Assembly: GCA_037974965.1 (NCBI GenBank)
Contig: JBBPFI010000001.1
Location: 124,001-188,000, forward strand
Direction: 5' to 3'
DNA: 64,000 nt
From: Dacryopinax spathularia
Taxonomy: Eukaryota > Basidiomycota > Dacrymycetes > Dacrymycetales > Dacrymycetaceae
Shown: positions 48,471 to 59,203 of the stretch, in pieces
How the letters are laid out: each line of letters starts with the position of its first letter
Numbering within the stretch: the first letter of the stretch is position 1
Translations under genes and position numbers: made by a program
The notes under the pieces: generated by a model
Told to the model about the DNA's origin: nothing
Seen by the model: only the letters and a program-made list of their open reading frames with translations
Database searches by the model: none

Positions 48471-48620
48471 ATGAACTTCAAGGTCTTCCTCATCGCTGTT
48501 GTTGCGACGTTTGTCGGATCGACTATGGCCTTCCCGGCTGCTGACCCCGAGCTCGTCGTTCGCGAAGAGGAATGCCTGGTGGGTATGTGTGGGTGCGGCG
48601 CGGCGCCTCCGTGCCAGTAG
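48471..48620 (+). CDS. Small secreted Cys peptide, family member F
   Basis: A 49-residue predicted secreted peptide. Signal peptide MNFKVFLIAVVATFVGSTMA, pro-segment FPAADPELVVREE, core ECLVGMCGCGAAPPC (C-x4-C-x-C-x5-C), ending Gln-stop. Leader intron 48407-48456 (50 nt, donor GTGAGC, branch CCTAAC, acceptor CGCAG) ends 14 nt before the ATG. It combines the C-x4-C first half of member B with the Gly-Cys-Gly/Ala-Pro-Pro second half of member D, so it links the two subgroups. A possible 3' UTR intron lies at about 48643-48705. Confidence 0.67.
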   Translation: MNFKVFLIAVVATFVGSTMAFPAADPELVVREEECLVGMCGCGAAPPCQ

Positions 48621-48976
48621 TTTGACATGTCGAACTCTTGTTGGGTGAGTCGTTCGGGCATCATGTGACATGGCGATGACTGCTAACTTTTCTTGTCGAT
48701 CCAGAAGGAAGATGACCAACCGGAGGAGATGACGGGGAATATGGAGAGCCGGAATCTGTGAATTAAATGTTGAAGATGTTGTAAAGGTGTGAAGAATGAT
48801 TAAGATGTCGTGCACGTTACGTCACTGCAAAGAAAACGACCACCCTCGATTTTTGCTCTTGGCGCTACTCCTTCAGCTTGCGATGGCTGACCAAGGGCGG
48901 TTGCGCGTCGGTTGACTATTGCTCCGAGATCCCGTACACAGCACAATGAGCCAAAGCTCTCCGCGACGAACGAATC
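48621..48976. other. Spacer with converging 3' ends of peptide F and GRC3
   Basis: About 355 bp between a plus-strand stop and a minus-strand stop. Probably terminators and 3' UTRs of both genes. AT-rich near 48760-48800. No gene. Confidence 0.5.
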
Positions 48977-51354
48977 TCAAATGTGCCTCCGCATCAAATT
49001 CCTCCTCACCCTCCCCCTCTCACCCCCAACCCCCCTGGCACCAGCCCAATCCAAATACGGCACCTCCGCCTCTCTCACACCCGCAACTCCTCCTCCACTT
49101 GCTCTGCCTGTCCCTCCTCCTGGGGAGCCATCCTCAGAGGGTTGACGATGGTCCAGGAAACCCCATATGGGGAGCTCGAGTTCGCCTTTTATTAGAACTT
49201 TGCATTTTGCGAGCTGGGAGAGAGGGAGGGGTGTGAGGATGTGTAGTTTGCCTTCTTTTGGTAGGAAGGACCTCACTACCCCTAGGCCAAGGCAGGAGGA
49301 GGTGAAAGGCGATGGTGGGGGAGCACGTTGTTCGTACGGTATTGCTCCCCGAGAATGGTGAGGAGGAGGCGCTTCGACAGACTCGTCGAGCGCGACGAAC
49401 GCTACGAGAGCGGCGTTTAAGACCGTTCCTATTTCGCTCGGGACCACGTCTTCCGCCCCTGGGCCAATGAGGACCACCTGGGTGAATGCAGTAAGAGGGT
49501 CGACTTCCCACGGCCTGATCGCGCATAGCGGGAGAGTAGTGCTCCACTTCACTTCGTTGGCCAGATCGGAAGCGGGGAGGGAATGGAGGTATGACATCGT
49601 CGACAATGCCCGAAGGAGGGGAGCACTGTACTGCGCCAGCCTGGGTGAAGGCGGGACCGGCTCGAGCGCATACACTTTCCTCTCCCCCTGGCCTTGACCA
49701 GGACGAGGCAGGAGAGAAGCAGAAGGCTGGAACGTATCGACCGGATGACCCGCCGCGTCCACGTCGCAGAACTCGAACAGATGTGTAGGCTGGATGAGGG
49801 CTTCAATTTGTTCCATCAACCGTGCGCCTAAGCCCTTGGTCCAGCCCATGCTGTTCACGACGAGGGGCACGACGTCTGAAATCCGTTTGTCTTCCGTTGT
49901 GGGCGCGGAGGAGTCGATGTCGGCAGGGATGAACTGGATGTCGAGCTTGAATGACTGGAGGAGGGCGTCGATGCATGCTAGGTAATATGCCGGATCTGCG
50001 CGTGGGGAGGAAGAGCCAATATAATGCGACTTGTATGCCGGATGAGGATGCGTGAAGGCTGGTCCCAGCACGGGACCAGAGAGAATGTGTAGCGAGACTA
50101 GGCCGGGCGGTGTGAATTCTGATTGACCTATGTCGAGTTCCAGGAAGGCGACGCGTTGATAATGCGTAGTGAGCCGGTTTAGGAGTGTACGGGCGAAGGT
50201 ACTTTTGCCGGAGTTTTTGACCCCTCTTATGAGGGCTATCCGAGATTTTAGGGTTTCCTCGAGTGGGTCGCGAGGACCAGGGAGGAAGGCGTCCATCGCT
50301 CTGTCCCATGAGTTGGGCAGCGCGAAAGGTTGTAGCATGTCGGTGTCGTGCGTGATAGGATGAAAGCCTGGCATGCCCCAGTCTTCTGTCATGGATGGAG
50401 AGGGGGAGAAGATGCTTTCAAAGGGGCTCACGATGTTGCTCAGTCCTTCGACTCCAGATTGAAAAGACTGGAGGACAATGAGAGCGTCTGCGTCTTTTGC
50501 TGAGATGCGCTCGGCAAGGCTGGAAGGAAGGGAGGTCGACGAGGAAGCCGAGCTGGTTGAGGGTGGGAGTGCTGCGAGAACGGGGACAGCATGACTTTTC
50601 GGCGCATATATCGGGTAATTCCGCGGTCCAGCGTGTACGGCAGTGCCGAGGATCTCCACCGCTCCTTGACAGACGAGGAGACGGCACGTGCCGGTGAAAG
50701 CGATCGTCTCTCCAGCACGAAGAGCGAGTAAGGCTGCCGGTGCGTCCGACAGGCCCAGCTCCGCTTTCTCTGACGTGGAGAGGGAAAAGAGGATAGTGGA
50801 AGACGGGACGAAGGTCGATGCCGAGACATGGGGGATTATCCGCTGAGGTAGCCTAATATATGCGTCATCAGCGGTATACTAGTCGGAGTAATGAAGGGAC
50901 GTACGGCGCAGGCTCAGGCAACTCATCAACATCGCTCACCACCTCGTCTTCTTCACCCTCGATCCTCAGGTCCGTCTCATCTTCCATCCCAACAGGAACA
51001 CCAGGCGAGTACGCCCTCTCCGCGTTCGCGCCGGTAGCGGTGAAGACAGGTCGGTTCTCGTCGTCCACGCCTCCGACAGGTGAGGGCTTGCGTTTCTTCC
51101 GAGGTTTTTGTTCGGGTATCACGGGCTTTCGTTTCCTCTTCTTGGGTGCGACAGGAGTTGAGTCGGGCGTATCTTCCTCCGAGCTGGAGGCCGGGGTGAG
51201 GGGAGTCCCATCTTGTCCTGCGCCCTTCCCTTCCGGTGCAGGAGGGGAAGCAGCGGAGAGCGAGGAGGCGACAGCGTCAACAACAGGAAGTGCGACGGTA
51301 GCAGCAGCGACAGCCGCAGCCTTAGCAGCCTTCCTGGCCGCAACAGCGCTCAAC
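48977..51354 (-). CDS. GRC3: Polynucleotide 5'-hydroxyl kinase Grc3/NOL9
   Basis: Grc3 phosphorylates the 5'-OH end made by Las1 during ITS2 removal from pre-rRNA, in the nucleolus. The start MLSAVAARKAAKAAAVAAAT leads into a basic, Ser/Pro/Glu-rich N-terminus (KKRKRKPVIPEQKPRKKRK, nuclear/nucleolar signal). One intron (about 50851-50904) joins ELPEPAP to LPQRIIPHVSASTF. Then FTGTCRLLVCQGAVEILG, the Walker A IRGVKNSGKSTFARTLLN, VAFLELDIGQSEFTPPGLVS (Walker B-like plus the clasp region), YYLACIDALLQSF, NSMGWTKGLGARLMEQI, and the C-terminus VPYLDWAGARGVGG with a basic tail MRRHI. Domain order and length (about 770 aa) fit the family. Shares a 228-bp divergent promoter with TSR2. Confidence 0.93.
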
Positions 51355-51582
51355 ATCGCCTTCCCACGCGTTCGTGCACAGACCACCTTTTGAAGAGAGA
51401 TCGATCGAGGTGCGTCGAAGACATCGCACATCGTAAAACATACCAACACCCAAAAACGGTAGGACCCCTGCACAGCCACACAAAGCGAATTTTGGGCGCT
51501 TCTTTTACTGCCAAGCGCCAACAGCCTTCTCTGCATCTCATCCAGTCCTCCTGAGCAGAAACAAGTAATCAATCAGACAAAG
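51355..51582. promoter_or_regulatory. Divergent promoter GRC3 / TSR2
   Basis: 228 bp separates the GRC3 and TSR2 start codons, so the two pre-rRNA/40S maturation genes must share this region. No TATA box is evident, which is usual for ribosome-biogenesis genes. Coordinated expression is inferred. Confidence 0.6.
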
Positions 51583-52290
51583 ATGGCCTCTACATCTACT
51601 GCCTCGAGTGGACCAACACCAGCCCAACTCACTCTCTTCGCTCGTACGATCCTAGCCACCCTCCGACTCTGGCCTGCACTCCGTCTGGCACTCCAAACGC
51701 CCGACCATGCCCCATCCTCCGCTTCCTCATCCGCGGGAGGCGGGGCGGGAGGACAGAACCTGCAGCTTTTTGCGAGCGAGATATTGGAGTTGTTTGAGGG
51801 TGGGAAGGCGCCGGGGGAGGATGATCTGGAGGGGCTTTTATTGCAGGTGCGTTGACTTCCTCTTTCCTCTCCTGGAATGGAAGGAAAGGAAGATGGAGGA
51901 TGGATGACTGATGTTCGGGCGTAGGTGATGGACGAAGAGTTCGATACGCTTGTGGAGGATGACTCCGCTCTCCCCATCGCCAAGGCTCTGATACTGGCAT
52001 GGCAAAACCTAGCCTCGCCAGAAGCAGAAGAAAGCGTGAGATTATTAGAAGAGAAGGCGGATAAGGCTTCAAAGACGAGGTTGAAAGTCGAGCGGAGGGA
52101 GGAAGTGGAGGAGGTTGATGAGGATGGGAATGGGGAGTGGGAGGATGAGGAGGACGATGAGGGTGAGGATGAGGACGGCGATGTGAAGATGGATGACGAG
52201 GCGCCCACATTGGTCGAGCGGGCACCGAAGCCTGAGCCGGTGGTGGATGACGAGGGATTCACGCTGGTGCAGAAGAAGGGGAGACGTTAG
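51583..52290 (+). CDS. TSR2: Pre-rRNA-processing protein TSR2
   Basis: Tsr2 is the escortin for ribosomal protein eS26 and is needed for 20S to 18S rRNA maturation. The spliced protein begins MASTSTASSGPTPAQLTLFA; the domain reads LFARTILATLRLWPALRLAL, a helical segment ending GLLLQ, and after one phase-0 intron (51847-51924) VMDEEFDTLVEDDSALPIAK, the WGG-type Tsr2 core. A long acidic region follows (GEWEDEEDDEGEDEDGD), which in yeast binds the basic eS26, then APTLVERA and the conserved end VVDDEGFTLVQKKGRR. Length is about 209 residues, normal for the family. Confidence 0.92.
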
Positions 52291-52517
52291 ACCATTCTTC
52301 CTTCTTTGCGAGTATACTATCTTCAAGGGTTGGCGATCTTCTGGTGTATATCATGCGGGCGCTGTGTAACAGCTCCATTACGATCAAAAGTCACGAATGC
52401 AAACATGATACATTGCACAAGAATCGTCCCCCCAGTCTAATCATCTCTCCCCTTTCTCCCCACCTCAACTCCCCATCGTCATCAGGATGGCAGCCCGCTG
52501 CCTTTTTGGTCCTCGAG

Positions 52518-55500
52518 CTAATCCAGCGTCGACGCATCCCCATCCGGACTCGAATTCTCCGGCTCATTAGCCGGCAAAGGCGGCGGAGCCTCCGTCTTCC
52601 TCTCCTCAACCGTAACAGCCGCCGCACTCGTCTCCGGCCTTTCCTGCGGCCCCGCTTCCTGTACTACAGGCGACGAAGACGCGCTCAACGGTTGGATAAC
52701 GTCCGGATGATCTTGGAATACGTCCCGGCCTGGTTGGGGGACGTTCCCGGCCGCTTCGGCTGTTGCGGCTGTTGCGAGTGTTTCGACGAGAGGAGCGTCG
52801 TCGGCCATGTGTTGTTTGGGGATGTGACCGGGGAGGTTGGGGTCTGCAACGGCTGTGATGCGCGGTGCGGTCGGTTTGGCGCTTGGGCCGCTGGAGTAGT
52901 CGTCGTACTGCGTGCGTATCAGTAACTGCAGTGTATAGCGAAAATGGAGCGGGACTCACACTCGGATAGAAATCCCCGCAGGCAAAATCCCACGTCTTGA
53001 GCCACTTCGAGCTTTCGCACTTGCCCCTCGTCCACACACCGCCATAAGCCAGCGGGTTAAACTTCGCATACACCCACACGGCCAACAACACCAATACCAG
53101 CGCCGCCTGCACCCTATACCTCGGCTTCAACCTCGCCGTCGCGAGGTCATACACCGCACAGCACAGCAAGACCGCATACCAGAGCGCGGGGAAATAATGA
53201 TGCAGGAAGAGCTGGCGGGCCATGAGGAAGAACGGGAAGTAGTGCAGTGCCCAGCCGAGGAAGAGGAAGCCGCAGAGGTTGTCGTAGAATACGAGGCCGG
53301 AGTTGTTGAAGTCTTTGTAGCCCCGTTTGGCGCGGAGGATGAGCAGACCGCGGGCGGCGAGGTAGAGGAGGACGGCGAGAGTGGAGAGGTACCAGACGAC
53401 CGGGTTGCCGAGCAGGTAGATCTGGCGATGGTCTTTGACCCAGAAGTTCTGCGTTCTCATCAGCCGCTATGCAGCCATGAAAATATCTCCAGCAACTCAC
53501 GATGCCTCGGCGCAGGACAGGCCACGACTCTGGACGGGAATCGAACGCGTGCCGCTCGGTCAGCCCAGCGTTAGTGGTCCACATGACCCTCTGCAGCTCG
53601 AAGAACTTTGCGAAGAAGCCTGGTTTGCGGTAGTTAACCTTTGGTGCATCGGGAGGCACTACGCGAACAGCATCAGCCATTGCTCTAGCGCTTCCGAGGT
53701 AAGAAGAAGACGGAGAGGGGGATAGAACGAGTAAGGGGAACAGAGGAGAACAGATGAGAAGAAAGTCAGGAGAGATGGAGAGGAGGTGTTGGTAGTAGGG
53801 GAAAGGCAGACTCACATTTCTCATGCTCGTTCCACTCCACAAACCAAAGACTATTCGCCCTCACCGCATTCTTGTTACACGTCACCTCCTGCTGCTCATA
53901 CCCCCAATCGGGCAACTTGACCTTATGCGAAAACAAATAACACCCCGTGAGCGCATGTCTGAGCTTAAAGAGCGTCCTCAACGTCCGGACGCGCTTAAAG
54001 CTCTCTCGGTCCCGCTTGTCCCCTTCGGCAATCTCGACGATCCAGTAGTCGTTTGCGTCCCCGTTGAACCCGGGGAAGCCGTACCCGGAGACTTCGTTCT
54101 GGAAGTCGACTTCCGAGACGGGGGGGCGGATGTCGTGCGAGTGAAGCTTTTTGGAGGTGACGATGTGCTCGAGCTTGATCATGTCGCCGTCGTAGAGCGG
54201 GCGGAAGGGCTCCGTTTCCCAGTTGTACCCTTCGACGGTCGCGTCCCATGTGGCATTGAGGATGCGCCAGTCGTTGTTGTTGTCCATGTGTGGGTAGAGC
54301 GTGATTTGTTGTTCTGCAGCGCATGCATCAGTCCTCTGTACAACCTGACCCGAGAGGGAGGGAGGGAAGAAGGATGGGGAAAGACTCACGCTTCGAACCC
54401 CCTGGGTAGGAATGATCATGCGAATGTAAATACCCCCCATTAGTATTCCAATGCCTGATGACGACCTTACTCCCCACGCCCACATCCGCAAACGTATCCT
54501 GCATCTTCTTCCCATTCAGCGTATGCTGAAACTCGGCGCTCATGAACCCGTCCCCGTCTCCCGAGTTGCTCAGGATGAGAAAATGGAGCTCAAACATGAA
54601 CATGTAGAACATGATTGGCACAGCTATTAAGCAGAGCGCGCGGGCGAGGAAGTGCCGCAGCCAGAGTCGGATGGGGATGCGTTGGTCGCCGAGGAGGACC
54701 CAGAGTTGGCGGATTGTGGAGAGGCCGATGGTGGCTATGGTGAACAGGCCGACCCATTTGCAGGAGACTACTGCGCCTAGGGACAGGCCGGTGCAGAGGA
54801 GCCAAGCCCACCACGAGTCGGTGAATGGCATAGCCCGGTTCTCGTTACAGAACCCGACCCAGAAGAACGTCGTCAGGGCGGTGAAGAAGATCAGGGGGCT
54901 GTCGAGCAGGATATGCCGGGATTGGGTGATGAGCCCATTTTCGAAGGTTATGAAGAGCGAGCCGAGGAGGGCGGTGTCGGTCCTGCAGTCCAGGGCGCGG
55001 AGGGTAAGGTAAGTGATGGGGACGAGCAGTACGCCGAGTGTGGCGGGGAGGGAACGCATAGCGACGTATGGGACGTTCTCGTATACTCTGCATGCGGGGC
55101 GTCAATCTCCTGCCGATGGTAGCAGCATATAGGAGGAAAAGAGCGCACTTTCCGATATCCTTAAAGTCGAAATTCCCGTCATACCCGCTGACCCAAGCCG
55201 CGAGCGTAATGAGCAGCTTTGCGAGCGGAGGGTGCACGTCGACATAGTACTGGCTCTTGATGTACTTGCTCGCAAACTTGCCAAAGTGGACTTCGTCGAA
55301 CCTGTTTGCGGCGTCAGCGTCACTGCTCTCCTCCTCATTCTCCTCTTCTCCCTTCCTCCGTGTGTGACAGAGGAGAAGGAACGGGGTGGTTGGGGTTGAG
55401 AACTTACACAACGCTATCCGGCCACCCAAGCTTCCAGAACCTCACCCCTACCGCAACCGCACAAACCGCCATCAACAACTTCCATTCCCCCTTATGCAGC

Positions 55501-55691
55501 TTAATCCCTCCCAACGGATGGGGTTTGCCTCGGCTCTGGCTCATCCGTGGCCCGACGGGGCGGGGCTTGTACGTCGCATGTGCTACGGGGGTGAGGGGGT
55601 CGTACGGTGGTTGCTGCGGGGGTGGTGAGATTGGGTCGGAGTGATAGGCTTGACGGGGTCGAAATTGGGAGGGACCATGGAGGGAGGCCAT
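52518..55691 (-). CDS. Dolichyl-phosphate-mannose protein O-mannosyltransferase (PMT family, GT39)
   Basis: ER membrane enzyme that adds mannose from Dol-P-Man to Ser/Thr of secretory proteins. The start MASLHGPSQFRPRQAYHSDP gives a cytoplasmic tail, then WKLLMAVCAVAVGVRFWKLG (TM1). Loop 1 holds FDEVHFGKFASKYI (catalytic Asp-Glu) and YYVDVHPPLAKLLITLAAW. YENVPYVAMRSLPATLG and ITQSRHILLDSPLIFF follow. The central loop has MIR repeats: GYLHSHDHSYPGGS, KLHSHDIRPPVSEVDFQNEV and LTGCYLFSHKVKLPDWGYEQ. After FFELQRVMWTTNAGLTERHA and DHRQIYLLGNPVVWYLS come four or five further TM spans. The C-terminus is a long Pro/Ala/Glu tail. Introns lie near 52918-52960, 53458-53500, 53700-53815, 54313-54389, 55085-55150 and 55301-55408. 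LHSH and QQ-x-T spacing favours PMT1/PMT2 over PMT4; the subfamily is not settled. Confidence 0.92.
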
Positions 55692-56110
55692 CGTCGCGCC
55701 GCCCTCAAGCGAGAGATAGAAAGGAGAGAGTGGTCGCCGCTCTGGGCGGAGACTGGATAGAGTACGTAGACTAGTAGAGAGAGCGAAGTAGAGTTGGTTG
55801 GGTATGAATGTATGCACGTTGCTTTGTCGCAGAGGTCGAGGAGTTGTTTCCTGATCGCATCTCCGACTCTGTCGCGCTTTACGCTGCGCGTCTGAATACG
55901 ATCGAGTTCGCGCGGAAGCTTATGAACGTGTCATTTCGATCTACTTTTAGACCGACCATGAATTCATGTACCAGTCAAGACATCTTCGATCTTTAATTAC
56001 GCTACAAAGGATACCAGTCCAAGACACCGTTGATGTCCACTGTAAATGCAGGATGGAAATGACGTTGCATTAGACTCTCCGTAAGTAAAGTACCCCGTGC
56101 AAGACTAGCA
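55692..56110. other. Spacer between two minus-strand genes
   Basis: About 420 bp that holds the PMT promoter and the CCT2 3' flank. A short plus-strand frame at 55811-55996 has no support. Nothing else seen. Confidence 0.5.
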
Positions 56111-57967
56111 CTAGTGCGCCTCCCGTCTCCTCGGCGCACTCCTCAAAATCGTATCCACCCGCAAAATCATCTCCGCCGCCTCACTCGCAGAGCTCACAAC
56201 CTGTCTCTTAAGCTTATAACTCTCCGTCACGCCCAGTCTCCTCATATCCGCCACTTCGCCCTTATCCAGGTCCAAGCCCGAGGTAGGGCGGGGCGGGTCG
56301 GCGAAATGGGCCGCTCGGAGCTGGGCGACGAGTTCCGAAGAGTCCAGGCCGGCGTTATCGGCCAGGATAGTCGGGATTTGTCGAAGGGCGCGCGCGAAGG
56401 CCTCTACTGCGAGGGCGCGTTTGCCGGACGTTTGGGCGGCGAGTTTCTCGACGGCGACGGCCATACGCATCTCGCTGCACCCTCCGCCTAGGACGGTCCG
56501 GGTTTCGAGCACGGTCTGGGAGAGGACGGAGAGTGCGTCGTGTAGCGATCTCTCGGCTTCGTCCACCATTTGGGTTGTGGAGCCGCGGAGGACGACGGTG
56601 CATGCGGAGCCTGCTGCGACGCCGGAGAATTTTATTAGCTGTGGAAGGAAGGTAGTTAGCATATACTTCGCTTCATACGAATGGAAAATGGAGAAGAGAT
56701 ACAGAGAGAGAAAAGAAAGAGACGCACCTTATCCTCGCCAATCATGATCTCCTCCACCAGCTCACACCTCCCCAACCTCACCTTCCCCGCCTCAGCGCCC
56801 TCAAACGTACTAACCACATCCCCCCCCGTGACCAGCGCCAACCGCTCAACACCCTCAAAATCCGCATGCTCAATACTCATGATCCCCTGCTCGGCCAAAA
56901 GGTTCTCAGGGTAGTTGTAGATCAGCTGTCGGTTCACGAATACGTTTATGCCCAGCTTGGCGATCGCGGCTACTTTGGCCTTCATCTTTTCGCGCTCGGC
57001 ACGCTCGAGCTCGGCGAGCTTGCCCGTGCTGTCGACTTTTACGCGCGCGCCGAAGATCTTGATTTTGTCCGTGTCCATTGCTAGCGACGTCTGCGTCAGC
57101 ATATCCTGCCACAAGAAGGGAGGGGGTGGAGAGGGAGAGAGGGGCTCACAGGTGTTGGCGATGAGGATCTTGGCGTTCTCCATCCTCTTCGGGCAGTTCA
57201 CGCCGATCGACTTGTCGAGGATGAAGCCTGTCAAAACTCTCAACTCGGGTCCTCCAGCATTAGCAGAAAGGAAGAGCGAGCTCACCCTCATCAAGATAAC
57301 TGTCCGTCAACTTCCCTCCAACCTTCTTGATAATCTGCACATGGTCCAGGTCCGTGCTGCCCTTCAGCCGCAGCACCGCATCCACAGCGAGGTTGGCAAA
57401 GTATTCCTTGTCGGCGCTGAGGACCTTTGAGCTGATAGTAGTGCGGGCGATATTGAACAGGTCTTCGCGGAACTGTTCCGGGTCGGAGGCGTGATCTACT
57501 GCACTCTCTTCCAGGGCGCGGAGGGCCTCGGCGCTGGCTAGACGGTAGCCCTCGACGATCGTTTGTGGGTGCACGCGCTGCCCCACTAGGCGCTCGGCCT
57601 CGCGTAGGAGCTCACTGGCCAGGACACAGACGCTGGTAGTGCCGTCGCCGACCTCGTCATCCTGCACTTTACTGATGTTCACCAGGATCTTAGCGGCGGG
57701 GTTGTCCAGCTGGATAGACTTCAAGATCGTCGCCCCGTCGTTCGTGACGTTGACTGTGCCGGTCGAAGCGGACTGGAGGATCTTGTTCATCCCTTTTGGC
57801 CCTAGGGTGGACTTGACGAGGTCGCCCAGGGCGGTAGCGCCAACGAAGGAGGACAGACGGGCGGATTCGGCGCGTTCTTCTGTTGCCTGCACGAGTACGT
57901 TAGTACATTGTCCTCGGGAAGATGGATGAGAGGGGTGCACCTCATCGGCGAAAATGTTCATCGACAT
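56111..57967 (-). CDS. CCT2: T-complex protein 1 subunit beta (CCT2)
   Basis: Subunit beta of the cytosolic chaperonin TRiC/CCT, which folds actin, tubulin and WD40 proteins. The protein opens MSMNIFADE; after an intron (about 57895-57941) it continues [20 protein letters not shown]. Group II chaperonin signatures follow: [55 protein letters not shown] (ATPase GDGTT), [20 protein letters not shown], then [74 protein letters not shown] and [39 protein letters not shown] and a basic RRREAH end close it. Four introns. [10 protein letters not shown] is the usual beta-subunit pattern. Confidence 0.95.
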
Positions 57968-59203
57968 GATCGCTGTTCACCGACCGCAATCAACGGAGAA
58001 GAGATTCGAGGTAGGGAAAGTAAAGGGGGAGGATGACGAAAGTAGGAATGTGCGCTGCGTCTGTGGTGTATGCAGTCGATGAATGAGCGCTCTCCGGAAT
58101 GCACTCTCTGCTCTTCACACACACCACCAATAATTTCGCGCCTTACGCGTCCTGCGCGCACACCGTTCATCCCTCTTCGAGTGGAAGCATCTTTGCTCCG
58201 TCGGCCCCCCCGCGCCCAATTTGCTAAACCGGACCCTCAAGGACCCTTACGCGTCGCGGAGCCAGTGGATATGTGAGCATAGTAGCCCATAGATGGTTTT
58301 TGAAAAGTCTGCTTTACGCCCATGAGGAGCTTTTTGTGTTAGTATAAATCCGCTTATTAATTACATATCTGATCCCGCCTTAACTTAAGGCCAATCTTGC
58401 ACACAGAATTTGATCAATAATGACGCCATTTTCTGTCACTACAAAGATTCAATAGGCAGAAGTGCTTTAAAGTGAAAGTAACTAATCTATTCTGAGCGCC
58501 TTTGCTCAAAAACATTGGCGAGTATTACTTATTTAGATTTGTATTGAGACTTAATCTCCAATTTGGTGCTTCCCAGAGGCGCGCGGAACGCACTTAGGAG
58601 TCCGTTTTAGCAAAGTGTGCCAGGGGGGACCGACAGAGCAAAGATGCTTCCACGGATAGTCCGACGGAGCAATTTACTCTCCCTCTTCGCACTAGTTTCC
58701 TTCCGCTCCACAGCCCCTCGGACTCTAACCTTCCCTCTCATGCCCGACCGAGGAAGGGGTTATCTCCGCCCCCATGAAACAAGCTTTTGACTCCGCTGTG
58801 ATTGTCGCGTGTTGAGCGCGTGGGCGGTTGACGACGAAAAGCGGTGCCGTCGGTGCTGCTTGTATGGGCAAAGGGGAGGGAGTGCATTGAAGCTTGCTTG
58901 ACGACAACACGTAAACGAAACCTGAAGGGTGTGACGGAGAAGGACACAGAGACAGGGGACGGGCGCTCGAAGGGCCGCTGTCACACACCGACTTCCTCAT
59001 TGTTGCTTTTCTTACTCTTTGCTCTTGCTCTTCTCTGTCCGTGGGAGGGCAAAACTGCGGGCGCCTGAGTTCGCCGTCCCGAGTTGTTGGGGAAGAGTGG
59101 TGATCGACATCTGCGATCTATCGCCCGTTGTGACTTCGACATCACGACCAACTCTCACATACCAAACCCATTCGACACCTCGTGGTAGTACCGGTTCTGC
59201 GAC
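57968..59203. promoter_or_regulatory. Divergent promoter region CCT2 / Tea4-Bud14 homolog
   Basis: 1.24 kb between two start codons. It contains the inverted-repeat element at 58181-58653. The DNA outside the element is GC-rich; inside it is distinctly AT-rich. The final 250 bp before the plus-strand ATG contains a pyrimidine-rich leader (59000-59045). Confidence 0.5.
58181..58653. mobile_element. MITE-like non-coding element with ~53-bp inverted repeats
   Basis: Left arm 58181-58234 and right arm 58601-58653 are inverted copies with about 80% identity. The outermost 20 bases (GTGGAAGCATCTTTGCTCCG) match the reverse complement of the right end with one difference; then a C-run/G-run and TTTGCTAAA also pair. 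The 365-bp interior is AT-rich and has no open frame of note, unlike the surrounding GC-rich DNA. This is the layout of a miniature inverted-repeat transposable element. I could not identify a target-site duplication. A further partial copy of the end motif (TCCGACGGAGCAA) lies just outside the right end at 58661. Confidence 0.6.

Noticed and set aside
44564-48620. Peptides C, D and F as mating pheromone precursors (C ends in Cys-Val-Ala)
   Set aside because: Basidiomycete pheromones end in a four-residue CaaX box and lack an N-terminal signal peptide. These have signal peptides, several cysteines and no CaaX, and no STE3-type receptor is in the window.
34807-48620. A dikaritin- or cyclic-RiPP-type cluster
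   Set aside because: No repeated Kex2-bounded core, DUF3328/UstYa protein, prolyl oligopeptidase or methyltransferase fusion was found. The P450s alone do not establish it.
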